From assembly GCF_025264665.1 (NCBI RefSeq), contig NZ_CP073697.1:2356001-2420000 (forward strand): a stretch of DNA of 64,000 bases, in the 5' to 3' direction. This DNA comes from Edaphobacter flagellatus. GTDB lineage: Bacteria > Acidobacteriota > Terriglobia > Terriglobales > Acidobacteriaceae. The translations under genes and the position numbers were made by a program. This document shows, one piece after another, positions 9,593 through 18,204 of this stretch; within the stretch, counting starts at the first letter, position 1; the number at the start of each line of letters is the position of its first letter. Below the pieces are notes generated by a model that was not told the DNA's origin, did not search any database, and saw only the letters and a program-made list of their open reading frames with translations.

Positions 9593-9899
9593 TGTCTTCC
9601 TCCTCAGATCAGCCGAACGGACCGGTTATCCTGCTCCGGAATCAGTTTTTGGGGATTCTGCGTACTCTCACCCAATAACCGATCAGCGAAATGGTCGGTC
9701 GCTAATCGTTCATCTGCTTTGTGTTAGCTATTAGCAGCACGTTACATGCCATTCACAATTCGTGTGTAAATTTTCCGTTCATCCCTCAGGGGAGTGAGCT
9801 TGTCCCTGTTTTTGCGTTTAGGGGTTGTTTGTTGATATGAAAATCTGTATTTAGGTGACAGACAATCGATTTTTTGGGATAAGAAGTTGATCTCTTGCG
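9593..9899. other. Intergenic region between receptor and rlmH
   Basis: A 307-base divergent promoter region without a credible gene. It is AT-richer than its surroundings and contains an imperfect inverted repeat at 9678-9699 (ACCGATCA and TGGTCGGT, one mismatch, 6-base spacer). No promoter could be assigned confidently to either side. Confidence 0.5.
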
Positions 9900-10355
9900 A
9901 TGAAAATTACCCTTACCGCCATCGTTCCGCGTCGGGCCCGCACGAAATCCGAACCGTCGGATAAGCTTCTGGCGGACTATGTCAGTCGCATCGGGCGGTA
10001 CGTTCTCTGCGAGTCGCAACTCTTTGATTCGGAATCTGCTTTTCTCGAGTGGGCTGGCCGTCAGTCCGGCCGTTCGCCTGGTTATCTGGTTCTGCTCGAC
10101 AGCCGCGGCAAGCAGCTCTCCTCAGAAGAGCTGGCTTCCACCGTTGGCCGTTTGCGGGACTCCGGTACGCAGCGGATCGTCTTTGCCATCGGTCCTGCCG
10201 ACGGCTGGTCTGAAGAAGCGCGCACACGAGCGAGCCTTGTGCTCTCCTTTGGCCGCATTACATTGCCGCACCAGCTTGCGCGCGTTGTGCTTGCCGAGCA
10301 GGTCTACCGCGCCTTCACCATCCTCGCCGGTCATCCGTATCACAGCGGACACTGA
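9900..10355 (+). CDS. rlmH: 23S rRNA (pseudouridine1915-N3)-methyltransferase RlmH
   Basis: RlmH is a small SPOUT-class methyltransferase that methylates pseudouridine 1915 in helix 69 of 23S rRNA using S-adenosylmethionine. The 151-residue product shows LDSRGKQLSSEELA (about 63-76), the cofactor-loop segment FAIGPADGW and the conserved C-terminal block LPHQLARVVLAEQVYRAF followed by GHPYHSGH. Length matches the family (about 155). It begins an apparent two-gene unit with cobO, which starts 21 bases after its stop. The N-terminal PRRARTKSEP replaces the more usual GKxK-type text, a minor variation. Confidence 0.95.
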   Translation: MKITLTAIVPRRARTKSEPSDKLLADYVSRIGRYVLCESQLFDSESAFLEWAGRQSGRSPGYLVLLDSRGKQLSSEELASTVGRLRDSGTQRIVFAIGPADGWSEEARTRASLVLSFGRITLPHQLARVVLAEQVYRAFTILAGHPYHSGH

Positions 10356-10376
10356 TCGCCAGCTATCCTTAATGGC

Positions 10377-10940
10377 ATGAACGAAACCTCGCGTCGCGGA
10401 CTCATCGTCATCAACACCGGCCCCGGCAAGGGCAAGACCACGGCTGCATTGGGCACCGCGCTACGCGCTGCGGGCAACGGCATGCGCGTCCTGATCCTGC
10501 AGTTTCTCAAGGGCTCATGGCATTATGGCGAGCTGGACGCGATTGAAGCGCTCGGCAAGGCACTTAGCACTGCCGATGATCCCTCGATCGTCATTCGCCA
10601 GATGGGACGCGGCTTTGTGAAGGTCGGCGGTGCGGAGACCGACCCTGAAGATCTTCGTCTTGTTGAAGAGGCGTGGAATGAGGCCGCGCAGGCCATTGCA
10701 TCCGGGGAATGGGATCTGGTTGTGCTGGATGAGATCAACTACGCCATCGGCTATAAGATGCTTTCGCCTGAAAAGGTTGCCGAGGTTTTGCGCAGCAAGC
10801 CGGAGATGGTCCACGTGATTCTTACCGGACGCAATGCACACCCCTCTTTAATAGAGCTGGCGGATACGGTCACGGAGATGCGAGAGGTGAAGCATGCCTA
10901 TCAGAAGGGGATTCTGGCGCAGCGCGGGATCGAGTTCTGA
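10377..10940 (+). CDS. cobO: Cob(I)yrinic acid a,c-diamide adenosyltransferase (CobO/BtuR type)
   Basis: A 187-residue ATP-dependent corrinoid adenosyltransferase that makes adenosylcobalamin from cobalamin or cobinamide precursors. The P-loop GPGKGKTT (residues 15-22) and VLDEINYAIGYKML (about 118) are diagnostic for the CobA/CobO/BtuR family, as is LTGRNAHP near 150. The gene follows rlmH closely, with no cobalamin-riboswitch-like structure in the 21-base gap, so it is probably expressed constitutively with rlmH. No other cobalamin gene is present in the window, which favours salvage over de novo synthesis here. Confidence 0.94.
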   Translation: MNETSRRGLIVINTGPGKGKTTAALGTALRAAGNGMRVLILQFLKGSWHYGELDAIEALGKALSTADDPSIVIRQMGRGFVKVGGAETDPEDLRLVEEAWNEAAQAIASGEWDLVVLDEINYAIGYKMLSPEKVAEVLRSKPEMVHVILTGRNAHPSLIELADTVTEMREVKHAYQKGILAQRGIEF

Positions 10941-11011
10941 CCGTTTTTTGGCGTGTTTTGCCTATGCGGTGTCGTGTTTTGCTAATTCGCGAACGAGCTG
11001 CTGGCTGAAGC

Positions 11012-11050
11012 AGGCGAAGCGAAGGAATTCTGGCTTCCTCCGTTTCGCCT
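11012..11050. terminator. Hairpin between convergent cobO and M56-TonB genes
   Basis: A 16-bp imperfect stem (11012-11027 with 11035-11050, 14 of 16 positions complementary) with a 7-base loop lies between two converging genes. No clear T run follows on either strand, so termination is inferred from position. Confidence 0.45.
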
Positions 11051-11071
11051 CCCGACGCTTTGCCCAGACTC

Positions 11072-12403
11072 TTAATTCGCCAGCGAGTACGTCACTGTGA
11101 TCGTCGTCTCGACTTCTGTCGGTTCGCCGTTCAGGAGATAGGGCTTGTAACGCCACTCCTTCACCGCATCGAGCGCCGAACTGCGCAGCTCCTCCGGCCC
11201 GCTCACGACTTGCAGGTCCTGTATGGTGCCTTCTTTGGAGATGACGGTCTTCAGGACGACTGCACCCTCGATATGAGCCTTCTTTGCGTCCTCCGGATAG
11301 ACCGGATGTTTCTGGTAGATCGCATTGGCTGCTATGACGCTGGAAGGCACCTTCGCCGGTGGCTGGCTCTCTTTCTTGTCGGTCACTGCCGATCCCGGTG
11401 TTGCAATCTCTGTATGCAGTGCCAACGCCGAGGCGCACGTTACTGCGCCAAGCATTACGCACGCGGCTGTCGTTGCAAGCCGCAGGCTGCGGCCCATCTC
11501 CATACTTCTTCCTGTCAGTCGCATAACTCTCCTCTCAAACGTGTTGGCATCGAAGATTCCGATGGCGTGAAGTGTTCTGGCTGGCGGCGCTGCTGTTATC
11601 GTTGCCGCCAACCGCAAAAGGGAACGTGCATAGTTCTGCCTGCCATCCACCGCGCTTGCCGCCAGGGCATCGCAGATCATCTCGCGGCTTTCGGCGATGC
11701 GAGCCAGCGTGAGCCAGAGCAGCGGATGATAGGCCACAGGCAGCGAAACGACGCGATAGAGCAGGTTTTTCGTAAAATCGTGGCGCTGCATGTGCGCGCA
11801 CTCATGTGCCATCACTGCGTCGAAATCGACCTCGTCTACACACTCGAAGAACGCAGGCGGCAGCAGAAGCACCGGGCGCTCAAGCCCCACCGTTACGGGT
11901 CCCCCGATCTCCTTCGATACGGCGACTCGCGCATGGGCCAGTCCGAAGCGATTGCAGCAGCGCTGCCAGGCATGCAGCTCGGTGCCGAACAGCGACACCG
12001 CCTGGGCTCGATGCTGCATACGATGCGTGCTCCATATGCCCCACAGCAAGCGCGCCGCAAAGTAGAGCACTACTCCTCCATAGAGAGCCGCGAGGCTCAG
12101 CATCCAGGGCTTCGGCATGGTCAGCGATCCACTCACCGATCCCGCGCCTACAACAATAGCAACCCCTTCTCGACCTGCTGCTGCGTGATGGGCAAACGGC
12201 CACTGCAGCCAGCTCCACGCCATGAGAGGCTGCAGACGAACTGCGGGAAGAATGACTTCGAGCCACAGCGCGGCGACCCATATCCTGTGTTCCACATTGG
12301 GTCCAGCACGACGCGCAAGACGTGCAGCCAGCCACGCCGCCGCGAAGACAAGCGGAGCCATGCAGAGCGAGTTCACCACGTATTCCAGCAGACGCAGCAT
12401 CAT
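11072..12403 (-). CDS. BlaR1-type M56 peptidase fused to a TonB C-terminal domain
   Basis: A 443-residue membrane protein. The N-terminal ~330 residues are an M56 (BlaR1/MecR1) integral-membrane zinc peptidase with several membrane segments and the zinc motif HECAHMQRHD (His200, Glu201, His204). After another membrane segment (about 312-330) comes a periplasmic TonB_C-like domain (PVYPEDAKKAHIEGAVVLKTVISK, given here only as the region about 362-443; key end motif WRYKPYLLNGEPTEVETT). The penicillin-binding sensor of classical BlaR1 is replaced by this domain. It overlaps the blaI stop by 4 bases (12400-12403), so both come from one transcript. By analogy the peptidase may inactivate the BlaI repressor on a periplasmic signal; the signal is unknown. 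Confidence 0.9.
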   Translation of the reverse strand: MMLRLLEYVVNSLCMAPLVFAAAWLAARLARRAGPNVEHRIWVAALWLEVILPAVRLQPLMAWSWLQWPFAHHAAAGREGVAIVVGAGSVSGSLTMPKPWMLSLAALYGGVVLYFAARLLWGIWSTHRMQHRAQAVSLFGTELHAWQRCCNRFGLAHARVAVSKEIGGPVTVGLERPVLLLPPAFFECVDEVDFDAVMAHECAHMQRHDFTKNLLYRVVSLPVAYHPLLWLTLARIAESREMICDALAASAVDGRQNYARSLLRLAATITAAPPARTLHAIGIFDANTFERRVMRLTGRSMEMGRSLRLATTAACVMLGAVTCASALALHTEIATPGSAVTDKKESQPPAKVPSSVIAANAIYQKHPVYPEDAKKAHIEGAVVLKTVISKEGTIQDLQVVSGPEELRSSALDAVKEWRYKPYLLNGEPTEVETTITVTYSLAN

Positions 12404-12777
12404 TGCTCTTCTCCCTTCTCGAGCCTGCGCGTCAGCCGCGCGAGCTGCTCGGCATCGATTTGCTTGCTCTTCACGAGGCTCATCACCAGCTCTTCACTCG
12501 ATCCGCCGAACATGCGATCGACCAGATCGCGCAGCGCATGGTGCGATGCCTTCGCTTCGCTGACCACGGCGCTGTACTCGAAGGCGCGGCCCTTCAGCTT
12601 GCGCTTCAACTTGCCTTTGCGATGCAGGATGTTCAGCATCGTCTGCACGGTGGTGTAGGCCAGTTCCTGCTCCAGCCCCTCCTGCACGGCGCTGACTGTG
12701 CTTGTGCCCTGCCGCCAGATCACCTGCATAATCTCCAGCTCGAGCTTGGTCAATGCTTCCTTCTCGCCTCGTCCCAT
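12400..12777 (-). CDS. BlaI/MecI/CopY family transcriptional repressor
   Basis: A 125-residue winged-helix repressor with the family start LTKLELEIMQVIWRQG and the recognition region TVSAVQEGLEQELAYTTVQT (about 24-43). The C-terminal half carries the dimerisation helices ending LARLTRRLEKGE. In this family the repressor is removed by proteolysis triggered by the partner M56 peptidase, here the downstream overlapping gene. AGGAG lies eight bases before the ATG. The promoter upstream lies between two matching inverted repeats, implying autorepression. Targets beyond its own operon are unknown. Confidence 0.95.
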   Translation of the reverse strand: MGRGEKEALTKLELEIMQVIWRQGTSTVSAVQEGLEQELAYTTVQTMLNILHRKGKLKRKLKGRAFEYSAVVSEAKASHHALRDLVDRMFGGSSEELVMSLVKSKQIDAEQLARLTRRLEKGEEQ

Positions 12778-12786
12778 ATGCCATCT

Positions 12787-12844
12787 CCTAATTTGTTAGG
12801 ACACGTTATGCGTTGCCGGCCGCGTTTGTCAACTAAATTTTTAG
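12787..12844 (-). promoter_or_regulatory. Promoter of the BlaI operon with two candidate operators
   Basis: Reading the minus strand, a -35 TTGACA (12827-12832) and -10 CATAAC (12805-12810) are 16 bases apart. Two inverted repeats of the form CTAA-N4-TTAG flank them: one at 12833-12844 just upstream of the -35, the other at 12787-12800 (CCTAA and TTAGG arms) between the -10 and the ribosome site. The matching half-sites and placement suggest BlaI binding and autorepression; this is inference. Confidence 0.75.
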
Positions 12845-12929
12845 GAGATCGCTTGCGCGTTTTGTTTTATCCCGTAAACATCCACGCTTTCAATGCAATG
12901 GCAGCAATCGCTCGGTTATTATTTTTCGG

Positions 12930-15155
12930 ATGCCTCTTCTCAAACGAGCCTGCGCCCTGATTCCGTTTCTTGCTGCTTTTGTCTTTGCCCAGACGCCCTA
13001 TTCTCTGGTCGATCCGCACATCGGCACCGCCAACGAGGGCCAGACGACGCCCGCGGTTGGCGAACCCTTTGCCATGACCAACTGGATCCCCGAGGCACAT
13101 GCCACCGAGAAGAAATGTATTTCACCGTATCTTTTCGCCGACACCAAGCTGACCGGCTTCCGCGCGTCGCACTGGATGAGCGGCTCGTGTACGCAGGACT
13201 ACGGCTCGGTCACGCTGATGCCTACTTCCGGTGAACTGCATACGGCGCCAGACGATCGCGCAGCGGCCTTCTCGCACGGCGACGAGATCACGCAGCCCGC
13301 CTTCTACTCAGTGCGCCTGCCTGCTTACAACGAGACGGTTGAGATGACCGCGGGTATTCGCGCCGGCATGCTGCGTGTCACTTATTCCAAGGCTGGAACC
13401 GCCAACCTCATCATCGAACCCAACGCGCGCATGAAGGACGGCTGGGTCAAGGTCGATCTCGCACGGAACGAGATTGTCGGCTATAACCCTGTTTATCGCA
13501 TCTATCAGGGCAATGGAAAACCCGCGGGCTTCAGCGGCTACTTTGTCATTCAGTTCCGCGACAAGCCAACGAGTGCGGGAACCTGGTGCGACACGAAGAC
13601 CACCACCAACCCTGAGTTGAATGGCGAGGGCAAGTGCGAACACATGGGTGCGTATCTGCGCTTTGAACTTGCACGGCCGCGCGCGCTACTGGTGCGCGCC
13701 GGAACTTCGTTCACCTCGATCGATGCCGCGCGCGCCAACCTGAATGCCGAGATTCCTGCGTGGGATTTCGCCACGCTGCGCGCGAAGACCACACGCGTGT
13801 GGAGCAAGGCCTTCGACACCGTCGCTGTGCAGGGTGGAAGCGCGGCCCAGCAGCGCACGCTTTACACTGCGCTCTATCATTCCATGATGCTGCCGCGCAT
13901 CTTCAGCGACGCTGACGGCTCTTATCCGCGTTTCGCCGACGGCAAGAAGATCGAGAAGATCTCCAACGGCGTTTACTACGATGATTTCTCGCTGTGGGAC
14001 ATCTATCGCGCACAGCTTCCTTTGCTGACCATCCTCGACCCCGCCCGTATTTCGCCGATGATGCAGTCGCTTGTGCTCAAAGGCGAGCAGGGCAGCTTCC
14101 TGCCCATCTTTCCTGCGTGGAACAGCTATACCTCCGAGATGATTGGCGACCATACGGGCGTCGCCATCACCGACGCATACATGAAAGGCCTGCGCGGCTT
14201 CGACATCGAAAGCGCATGGCGACTGATCCGCCAAAACGCCTTCGTCACGCCGCCGTATGAGCAGTACAAGGATGGACTGGGCCGTCGCGCGCTGGGCTCC
14301 TACATGCGCTTCGGCTACATTCCGTTGGAAGACCCGGTCGCCGAGGCCTTCCACCAGAACGAGCAGGTATCGCGCACGCTGGAATACTCCTTCGACGATG
14401 CGATTGATTCGCGTCTTGCCGCTGCCCTCGGCCACAAAGAGGATGCCGAGACGCTGGAGCGGCGCTCGCATTACTGGCGCAACATCATCGATCCTGAGAC
14501 TCGTTTTGCGCGCGGACGCCACAAAGATGGCACATGGATCACGCCGTACGATCCGAAAGAGCATGCGTCTTTCGTCACGGAATCGAACTCGTGGCAGTAC
14601 ACCTTCTACGTTCCACATGAGGTTCCGGCGCTGATCGAAGCGGTGGGCGGCAGAGATGTCTTCATCAACAAGCTTGACGGACTTTTCGACAACAAGCTTT
14701 ACGATCCTGGCAACGAGCCCGGTCATCATGTTGCCTATCTTTACGACGAGGCCGGAGCTGCATGGAAGACGCAGCAGCGGCTGTCTTCACTGGTCGCCAT
14801 CTATAACGACACACCTGCCGGCCTGCCGGGCAACGACGATGCAGGGCAGATGTCGGCGTGGTGGATCTTCTCGGCGCTCGGTTTCTATCCTGTCGCCCCG
14901 GGGATTCCGGAGTACTGGATTGGCACGCCGCTCTTTCCCTCGGCCACGCTCCATCTCGCCAATGGAAAGAAGTTCAGCATCACCGCGAAAGATGTCAGCG
15001 CGCAGAATATCTACATTCAGTCGGTGCAGTTGAATGGCACACCACTTACGACGCCGCGGATATCGCATGAAGCTATCATGCAGGGTGGCACGCTTGAATT
15101 CACGATGGGGCCGCAACCGAATCAAAAGCTCTTCGCCGGTTCGGCGGTGCGTTGA
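12930..15155 (+). CDS. GH92 alpha-mannosidase, secreted
   Basis: A 741-residue calcium-dependent exo-alpha-mannosidase (GH92; usually alpha-1,2 but also other linkages) acting on mannans or N-glycans. A signal peptide is visible at residues 1-21 (LIPFLAAFVFAQ). Family blocks include DPHIGTANEGQTTPAVG (about 28), the GVYYDDFSLWDIYRAQLPL segment (about 350) and GLPGNDDAGQMSAWW (about 630), which holds the aspartates serving as general base in characterised members. It lies divergent from the BlaI operon and convergent with the Ntn hydrolase. Family assignment is secure; linkage preference is not readable. Confidence 0.94.
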   Translation: MPLLKRACALIPFLAAFVFAQTPYSLVDPHIGTANEGQTTPAVGEPFAMTNWIPEAHATEKKCISPYLFADTKLTGFRASHWMSGSCTQDYGSVTLMPTSGELHTAPDDRAAAFSHGDEITQPAFYSVRLPAYNETVEMTAGIRAGMLRVTYSKAGTANLIIEPNARMKDGWVKVDLARNEIVGYNPVYRIYQGNGKPAGFSGYFVIQFRDKPTSAGTWCDTKTTTNPELNGEGKCEHMGAYLRFELARPRALLVRAGTSFTSIDAARANLNAEIPAWDFATLRAKTTRVWSKAFDTVAVQGGSAAQQRTLYTALYHSMMLPRIFSDADGSYPRFADGKKIEKISNGVYYDDFSLWDIYRAQLPLLTILDPARISPMMQSLVLKGEQGSFLPIFPAWNSYTSEMIGDHTGVAITDAYMKGLRGFDIESAWRLIRQNAFVTPPYEQYKDGLGRRALGSYMRFGYIPLEDPVAEAFHQNEQVSRTLEYSFDDAIDSRLAAALGHKEDAETLERRSHYWRNIIDPETRFARGRHKDGTWITPYDPKEHASFVTESNSWQYTFYVPHEVPALIEAVGGRDVFINKLDGLFDNKLYDPGNEPGHHVAYLYDEAGAAWKTQQRLSSLVAIYNDTPAGLPGNDDAGQMSAWWIFSALGFYPVAPGIPEYWIGTPLFPSATLHLANGKKFSITAKDVSAQNIYIQSVQLNGTPLTTPRISHEAIMQGGTLEFTMGPQPNQKLFAGSAVR

Positions 15156-15181
15156 GTTGAGTCTTCATTTGTATAGGTTGC

Positions 15182-15197
15182 TGTCCATGCATGGACA
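15182..15197. repeat. Perfect 16-bp palindrome between convergent genes
   Basis: TGTCCATGCATGGACA is fully self-complementary and lies in the 62-base gap between GH92 and the Ntn hydrolase. It has no loop and no T run, so it looks more like a protein-binding site than a terminator; function unknown. Confidence 0.55.
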
Positions 15198-15217
15198 TGG
15201 AACCCGGGTTGGGCTTT

Positions 15218-16276
15218 CTACAATCCTAAAAATCTGAATGGCTTTGCCGGCTGAAAATCCTTCGCAGCGTTTCCGGAAAAAACGTTCTTCTGATTCGTTC
15301 CGAGATCCAGTTTCATCACCTTACCCGATGGCGAAAAGTCGATATCGTTCAGGTTCACCCAAAACGTATTCGGTGTAAGTGCAGACTCGAAAAAGTAGAT
15401 CCTCCGTTTCTGGTCGGCTACTGTGCGCCAGCGCGTCGAAGAGATGTTGGGCTCTTCGGGCGTATTGATTCCATAGGGCACCGACACGTTGCGGATCACG
15501 CTGAAGACACTCGCCACGGCAATGTCCGGAGTCTCGTTCTTCGGTATCGCGTTGATGTAAAACATCGCACGAGCAAACCGGTCTGCTGCGCGATTGGTTC
15601 CCGGCAAAAACACCGTACCGCCGATATTTCTCCAATACTGTTCCAGCGCCAGCTGCTCTTCAAAGAGCGGCGAATTCGTCATCACCTGATATTTGCGATC
15701 GTGGTGAATCACCTGCCTGCCTTTGACATACTCGACAATGGCACTGTCGCCCGTAGCATCGGAGATCGACAGATGCAGCGTCGCCAATCGCGGCTCTCCT
15801 GGAACGTTCGCTGTAACTACAGTGAACGGCTCGCCGCTAAGCGCGTCGACGGCTTCCTGCACGGTGCTGAAGTTGTCGAGTACATACTGCGCCCACAACG
15901 AGATTGCCAACGGAGGCTTGCGTGCAACATGGGGGTCGGAATATTCGGACTCGACCAGCCACAGCAGGTTGGCGACGAGTCCCTTCTCATTCATTCCGTC
16001 TGTCGTTGAAACGTCATACCCGGTCGCGACTACACTGCCGTACTTCGATGTCCATTGCACCGACTGCGGGCCTGCTTCTCCAGTACGCTGCATGCCTCGA
16101 GGAAGCACCCACAGGTTTGTGCCGACATCGACCTTCCAATCCATGGAGCGCGCAGTAATAACCATGCCGTCTGAACCCAGATAAACAGCCCGGGTACACG
16201 CCTCTATCGGTTGCATCAGTGAGAGTGAGACACAAAGGCCTGCGACAAGCGAATGCCTGGAACCACGCATCGTCAT
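15218..16276 (-). CDS. Choloylglycine hydrolase / penicillin V acylase family Ntn hydrolase, secreted
   Basis: A 352-residue linear-amide hydrolase of the N-terminal-nucleophile superfamily, which includes bile-salt hydrolases, penicillin V acylases and N-acyl-homoserine-lactone acylases. The signal peptide ends EA at residue 26, and cleavage would expose Cys27 as the nucleophile (EA|CTRAVYLG). Counting Cys27 as 1, the conserved Arg and Asp fall at 17 (Arg43) and 20 (Asp46), the spacing known in penicillin V acylases. NTN-fold blocks VNLLWLVESEY and VMTNSPLFEEQ also fit. A soil organism suggests acyl-lactone or penicillin-like amides rather than bile salts; that is inference. Confidence 0.9.
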   Translation of the reverse strand: MTMRGSRHSLVAGLCVSLSLMQPIEACTRAVYLGSDGMVITARSMDWKVDVGTNLWVLPRGMQRTGEAGPQSVQWTSKYGSVVATGYDVSTTDGMNEKGLVANLLWLVESEYSDPHVARKPPLAISLWAQYVLDNFSTVQEAVDALSGEPFTVVTANVPGEPRLATLHLSISDATGDSAIVEYVKGRQVIHHDRKYQVMTNSPLFEEQLALEQYWRNIGGTVFLPGTNRAADRFARAMFYINAIPKNETPDIAVASVFSVIRNVSVPYGINTPEEPNISSTRWRTVADQKRRIYFFESALTPNTFWVNLNDIDFSPSGKVMKLDLGTNQKNVFSGNAAKDFQPAKPFRFLGL

Positions 16277-16308
16277 TCCTCCTCAAAAAGACTATGATCC
16301 GCGGTGAT

Positions 16309-16351
16309 TACGACGAGATGAGGATACTCTTTTTTCTTCAACATCTCGTCG
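16309..16351. promoter_or_regulatory. 11-bp inverted repeat between divergent Ntn hydrolase and GH51 genes
   Basis: ACGACGAGATG (16309-16319) and its exact complement CATCTCGTCGT (16341-16351) flank 21 bases. They lie in the shared upstream region of two divergently transcribed genes, as expected for an operator or a leader hairpin. No regulator gene is adjacent. Confidence 0.6.
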
Positions 16352-16435
16352 TCTTGTTGTGTGAATCTACGCTCAAAACGCTGGAGCGGCCGAACCGCTT
16401 CATGTATCGTTACCTCACCTTCGAAAAGACATCTC

Positions 16436-18124
16436 ATGGCTCAAAATCATTCATCGCGCCGCGCCTTCCTCAAAGCCTCGTCTCTTGCCGCAGCCGCCGC
16501 TGCTCTTCGCGGCTCGTCATCGTTCGCGCAGACCACACTGGCTGATGCACACATCGAAGTTCTTCCAGCCGAGCCTATCGGCACCATCGCGCCGGAGCTC
16601 TACTCGCACTTTATCGAGCACCTCGGCGGCGTGATCTACGACGGCGTCTGGGTGGGCGAAGACTCGCGCATTCCCAACGTCAACGGTATCCGCAAAGACT
16701 TCATCGACACGATGCGCGCGGTGCAGGCACCTGTTCTGCGCTGGCCCGGCGGCTGCTTTGCCGACTCTTACGACTGGCGCGATGGCATCGGTCCACGCGG
16801 CAAGCGGCCCGCACGCACGGCCTTCTGGTCGCAGCAGGACACCAACGCCTACGGCCTGCACGAGTTCATGCACACCTGCCGCGCCATTGGCTGCGAGCCT
16901 TACCTTGCCGCAAACATCCGTTCTCTGCCCGCACGCGACTTCTACCAGTTTATGGAGTACTGCAACGCGCCCGCAGGCAGCGTGCCGTCCAACTCCGCCG
17001 CGCCTGCCGTACCCAATACGTTAGCCGCCGAGCGCGCAGCCAATGGCGACTCCGCACCCTTCAACGTCGACTACTGGGGCGTCGGGAATGAGACCTGGGG
17101 CTGCGGCGGCAACCAGACTCCCGAGGAGTACGCGTCGCAGTTCCGACGCTTCACCGCCTGGACACCCACCTACAAGGATCGTCATCCGCGTTTCGTCGCG
17201 GTCGGGCCCAACGGAGATGATGCCGACTGGACGCGCCGCCTTTTCGCTTCGCTCCACTCCAACCCCGAGCACCCGCGTCTCTGGGGACTCTCGGTGCACT
17301 ACTACACCTCAGGCCGCGCCGATACATTCGCCGAGGGCGATGCGCTCCGCTTCAACGATGCCGAGTACTACGACATGCTCGCCCGCGCGGGTTTTATGGA
17401 GCGCATCATCACCGACCACTGGGCCGCCATGGGCGACAGCAATCACCGCGTCAAACTTGTCGTCGACGAGTGGGGAGCCTGGTACGGGAAGGGAACGGAG
17501 CTCGGCCCCGGTTATAACCTCTCGCAGCAATCGACCATGCGCGATGCGCTGCTCAGCGCGATCACGCTCGACACCTTTCACCGCCATGCCGACAAGGTGG
17601 GCATGGCCAACGTTGCGCAGTCGATCAACTGTCTCCACTCGCTGATGCTGGCGCAGGAAGATAAGTTCACGGTCACACCGACGTATCACGTCTTCCGCAT
17701 GTACCTGCCGCATCGCACTGCGCAGGCCGTGCGTGCGGAGTTCTCCGCGGGCACGATCGACAACCCGCTCGCGGTCGCCGCAACACCAGTCGGCGGAGCC
17801 AGCGCTGTCGGCTCTATCCGCCAGAAGACAACGCTTGCCGTACTCTCGGGCTCCGCTTCGATGCAGGGCAAGACGCTCACGCTCAGTGTCGTCAACCCAC
17901 ACCTAACGCAGCCACGCACGACCGAGATCACCGTGCGCGGAGCCAGCATTGCATCGGCCAAGGGAACCGTGCTCTCGGAAAAAGACGTGCACGCGCACAA
18001 CGACTTCGCCCACCCGGATGCCGTAAAGCCTCGCGCCGTAAGCATCAAACAGCCCACGAGCGGGAGACTGACCCACACGTTTCCGCCTGCCAGCATTAGT
18101 GTGCTTGAGATCGCGCTGGCGTGA
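16436..18124 (+). CDS. Alpha-L-arabinofuranosidase, GH51, Tat-exported
   Basis: A 562-residue retaining enzyme that releases arabinofuranose from arabinan or arabinoxylan. The chosen ATG at 16436 gives a twin-arginine signal (SSRRAFLKASSLAAAAAAL, ending SSFAQ). GH51 markers are SHFIEHLGG and YDGVWVGEDS at the N-terminus, acid/base Glu219 in VGNETWG and nucleophile Glu345 in VDEWGAWYG, followed by a C-terminal beta-sandwich. A longer frame starts 75 bases upstream but would place the Tat motif internally. It is divergent from the Ntn hydrolase. Family and catalytic residues are clear. Confidence 0.94.
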   Translation: MAQNHSSRRAFLKASSLAAAAAALRGSSSFAQTTLADAHIEVLPAEPIGTIAPELYSHFIEHLGGVIYDGVWVGEDSRIPNVNGIRKDFIDTMRAVQAPVLRWPGGCFADSYDWRDGIGPRGKRPARTAFWSQQDTNAYGLHEFMHTCRAIGCEPYLAANIRSLPARDFYQFMEYCNAPAGSVPSNSAAPAVPNTLAAERAANGDSAPFNVDYWGVGNETWGCGGNQTPEEYASQFRRFTAWTPTYKDRHPRFVAVGPNGDDADWTRRLFASLHSNPEHPRLWGLSVHYYTSGRADTFAEGDALRFNDAEYYDMLARAGFMERIITDHWAAMGDSNHRVKLVVDEWGAWYGKGTELGPGYNLSQQSTMRDALLSAITLDTFHRHADKVGMANVAQSINCLHSLMLAQEDKFTVTPTYHVFRMYLPHRTAQAVRAEFSAGTIDNPLAVAATPVGGASAVGSIRQKTTLAVLSGSASMQGKTLTLSVVNPHLTQPRTTEITVRGASIASAKGTVLSEKDVHAHNDFAHPDAVKPRAVSIKQPTSGRLTHTFPPASISVLEIALA

Positions 18125-18204
18125 GGTTGTGCCGGCAATAACTACCCAGAAGCCGATTTCTAAATAGTAATGAGAGGCTGTGATGGAAGGGATAGTATTG
18201 TCAT

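Noticed and set aside
10356..10376. Cobalamin riboswitch before cobO
   Set aside because: The gap to rlmH is only 21 bases and has no structure.
11060..12658. Plus-strand open frame of 532 codons over the M56-TonB and BlaI genes
   Set aside because: It is antisense to two clearly recognised genes and its translation is Arg/His/Cys-rich with no domain; typical GC-rich shadow.
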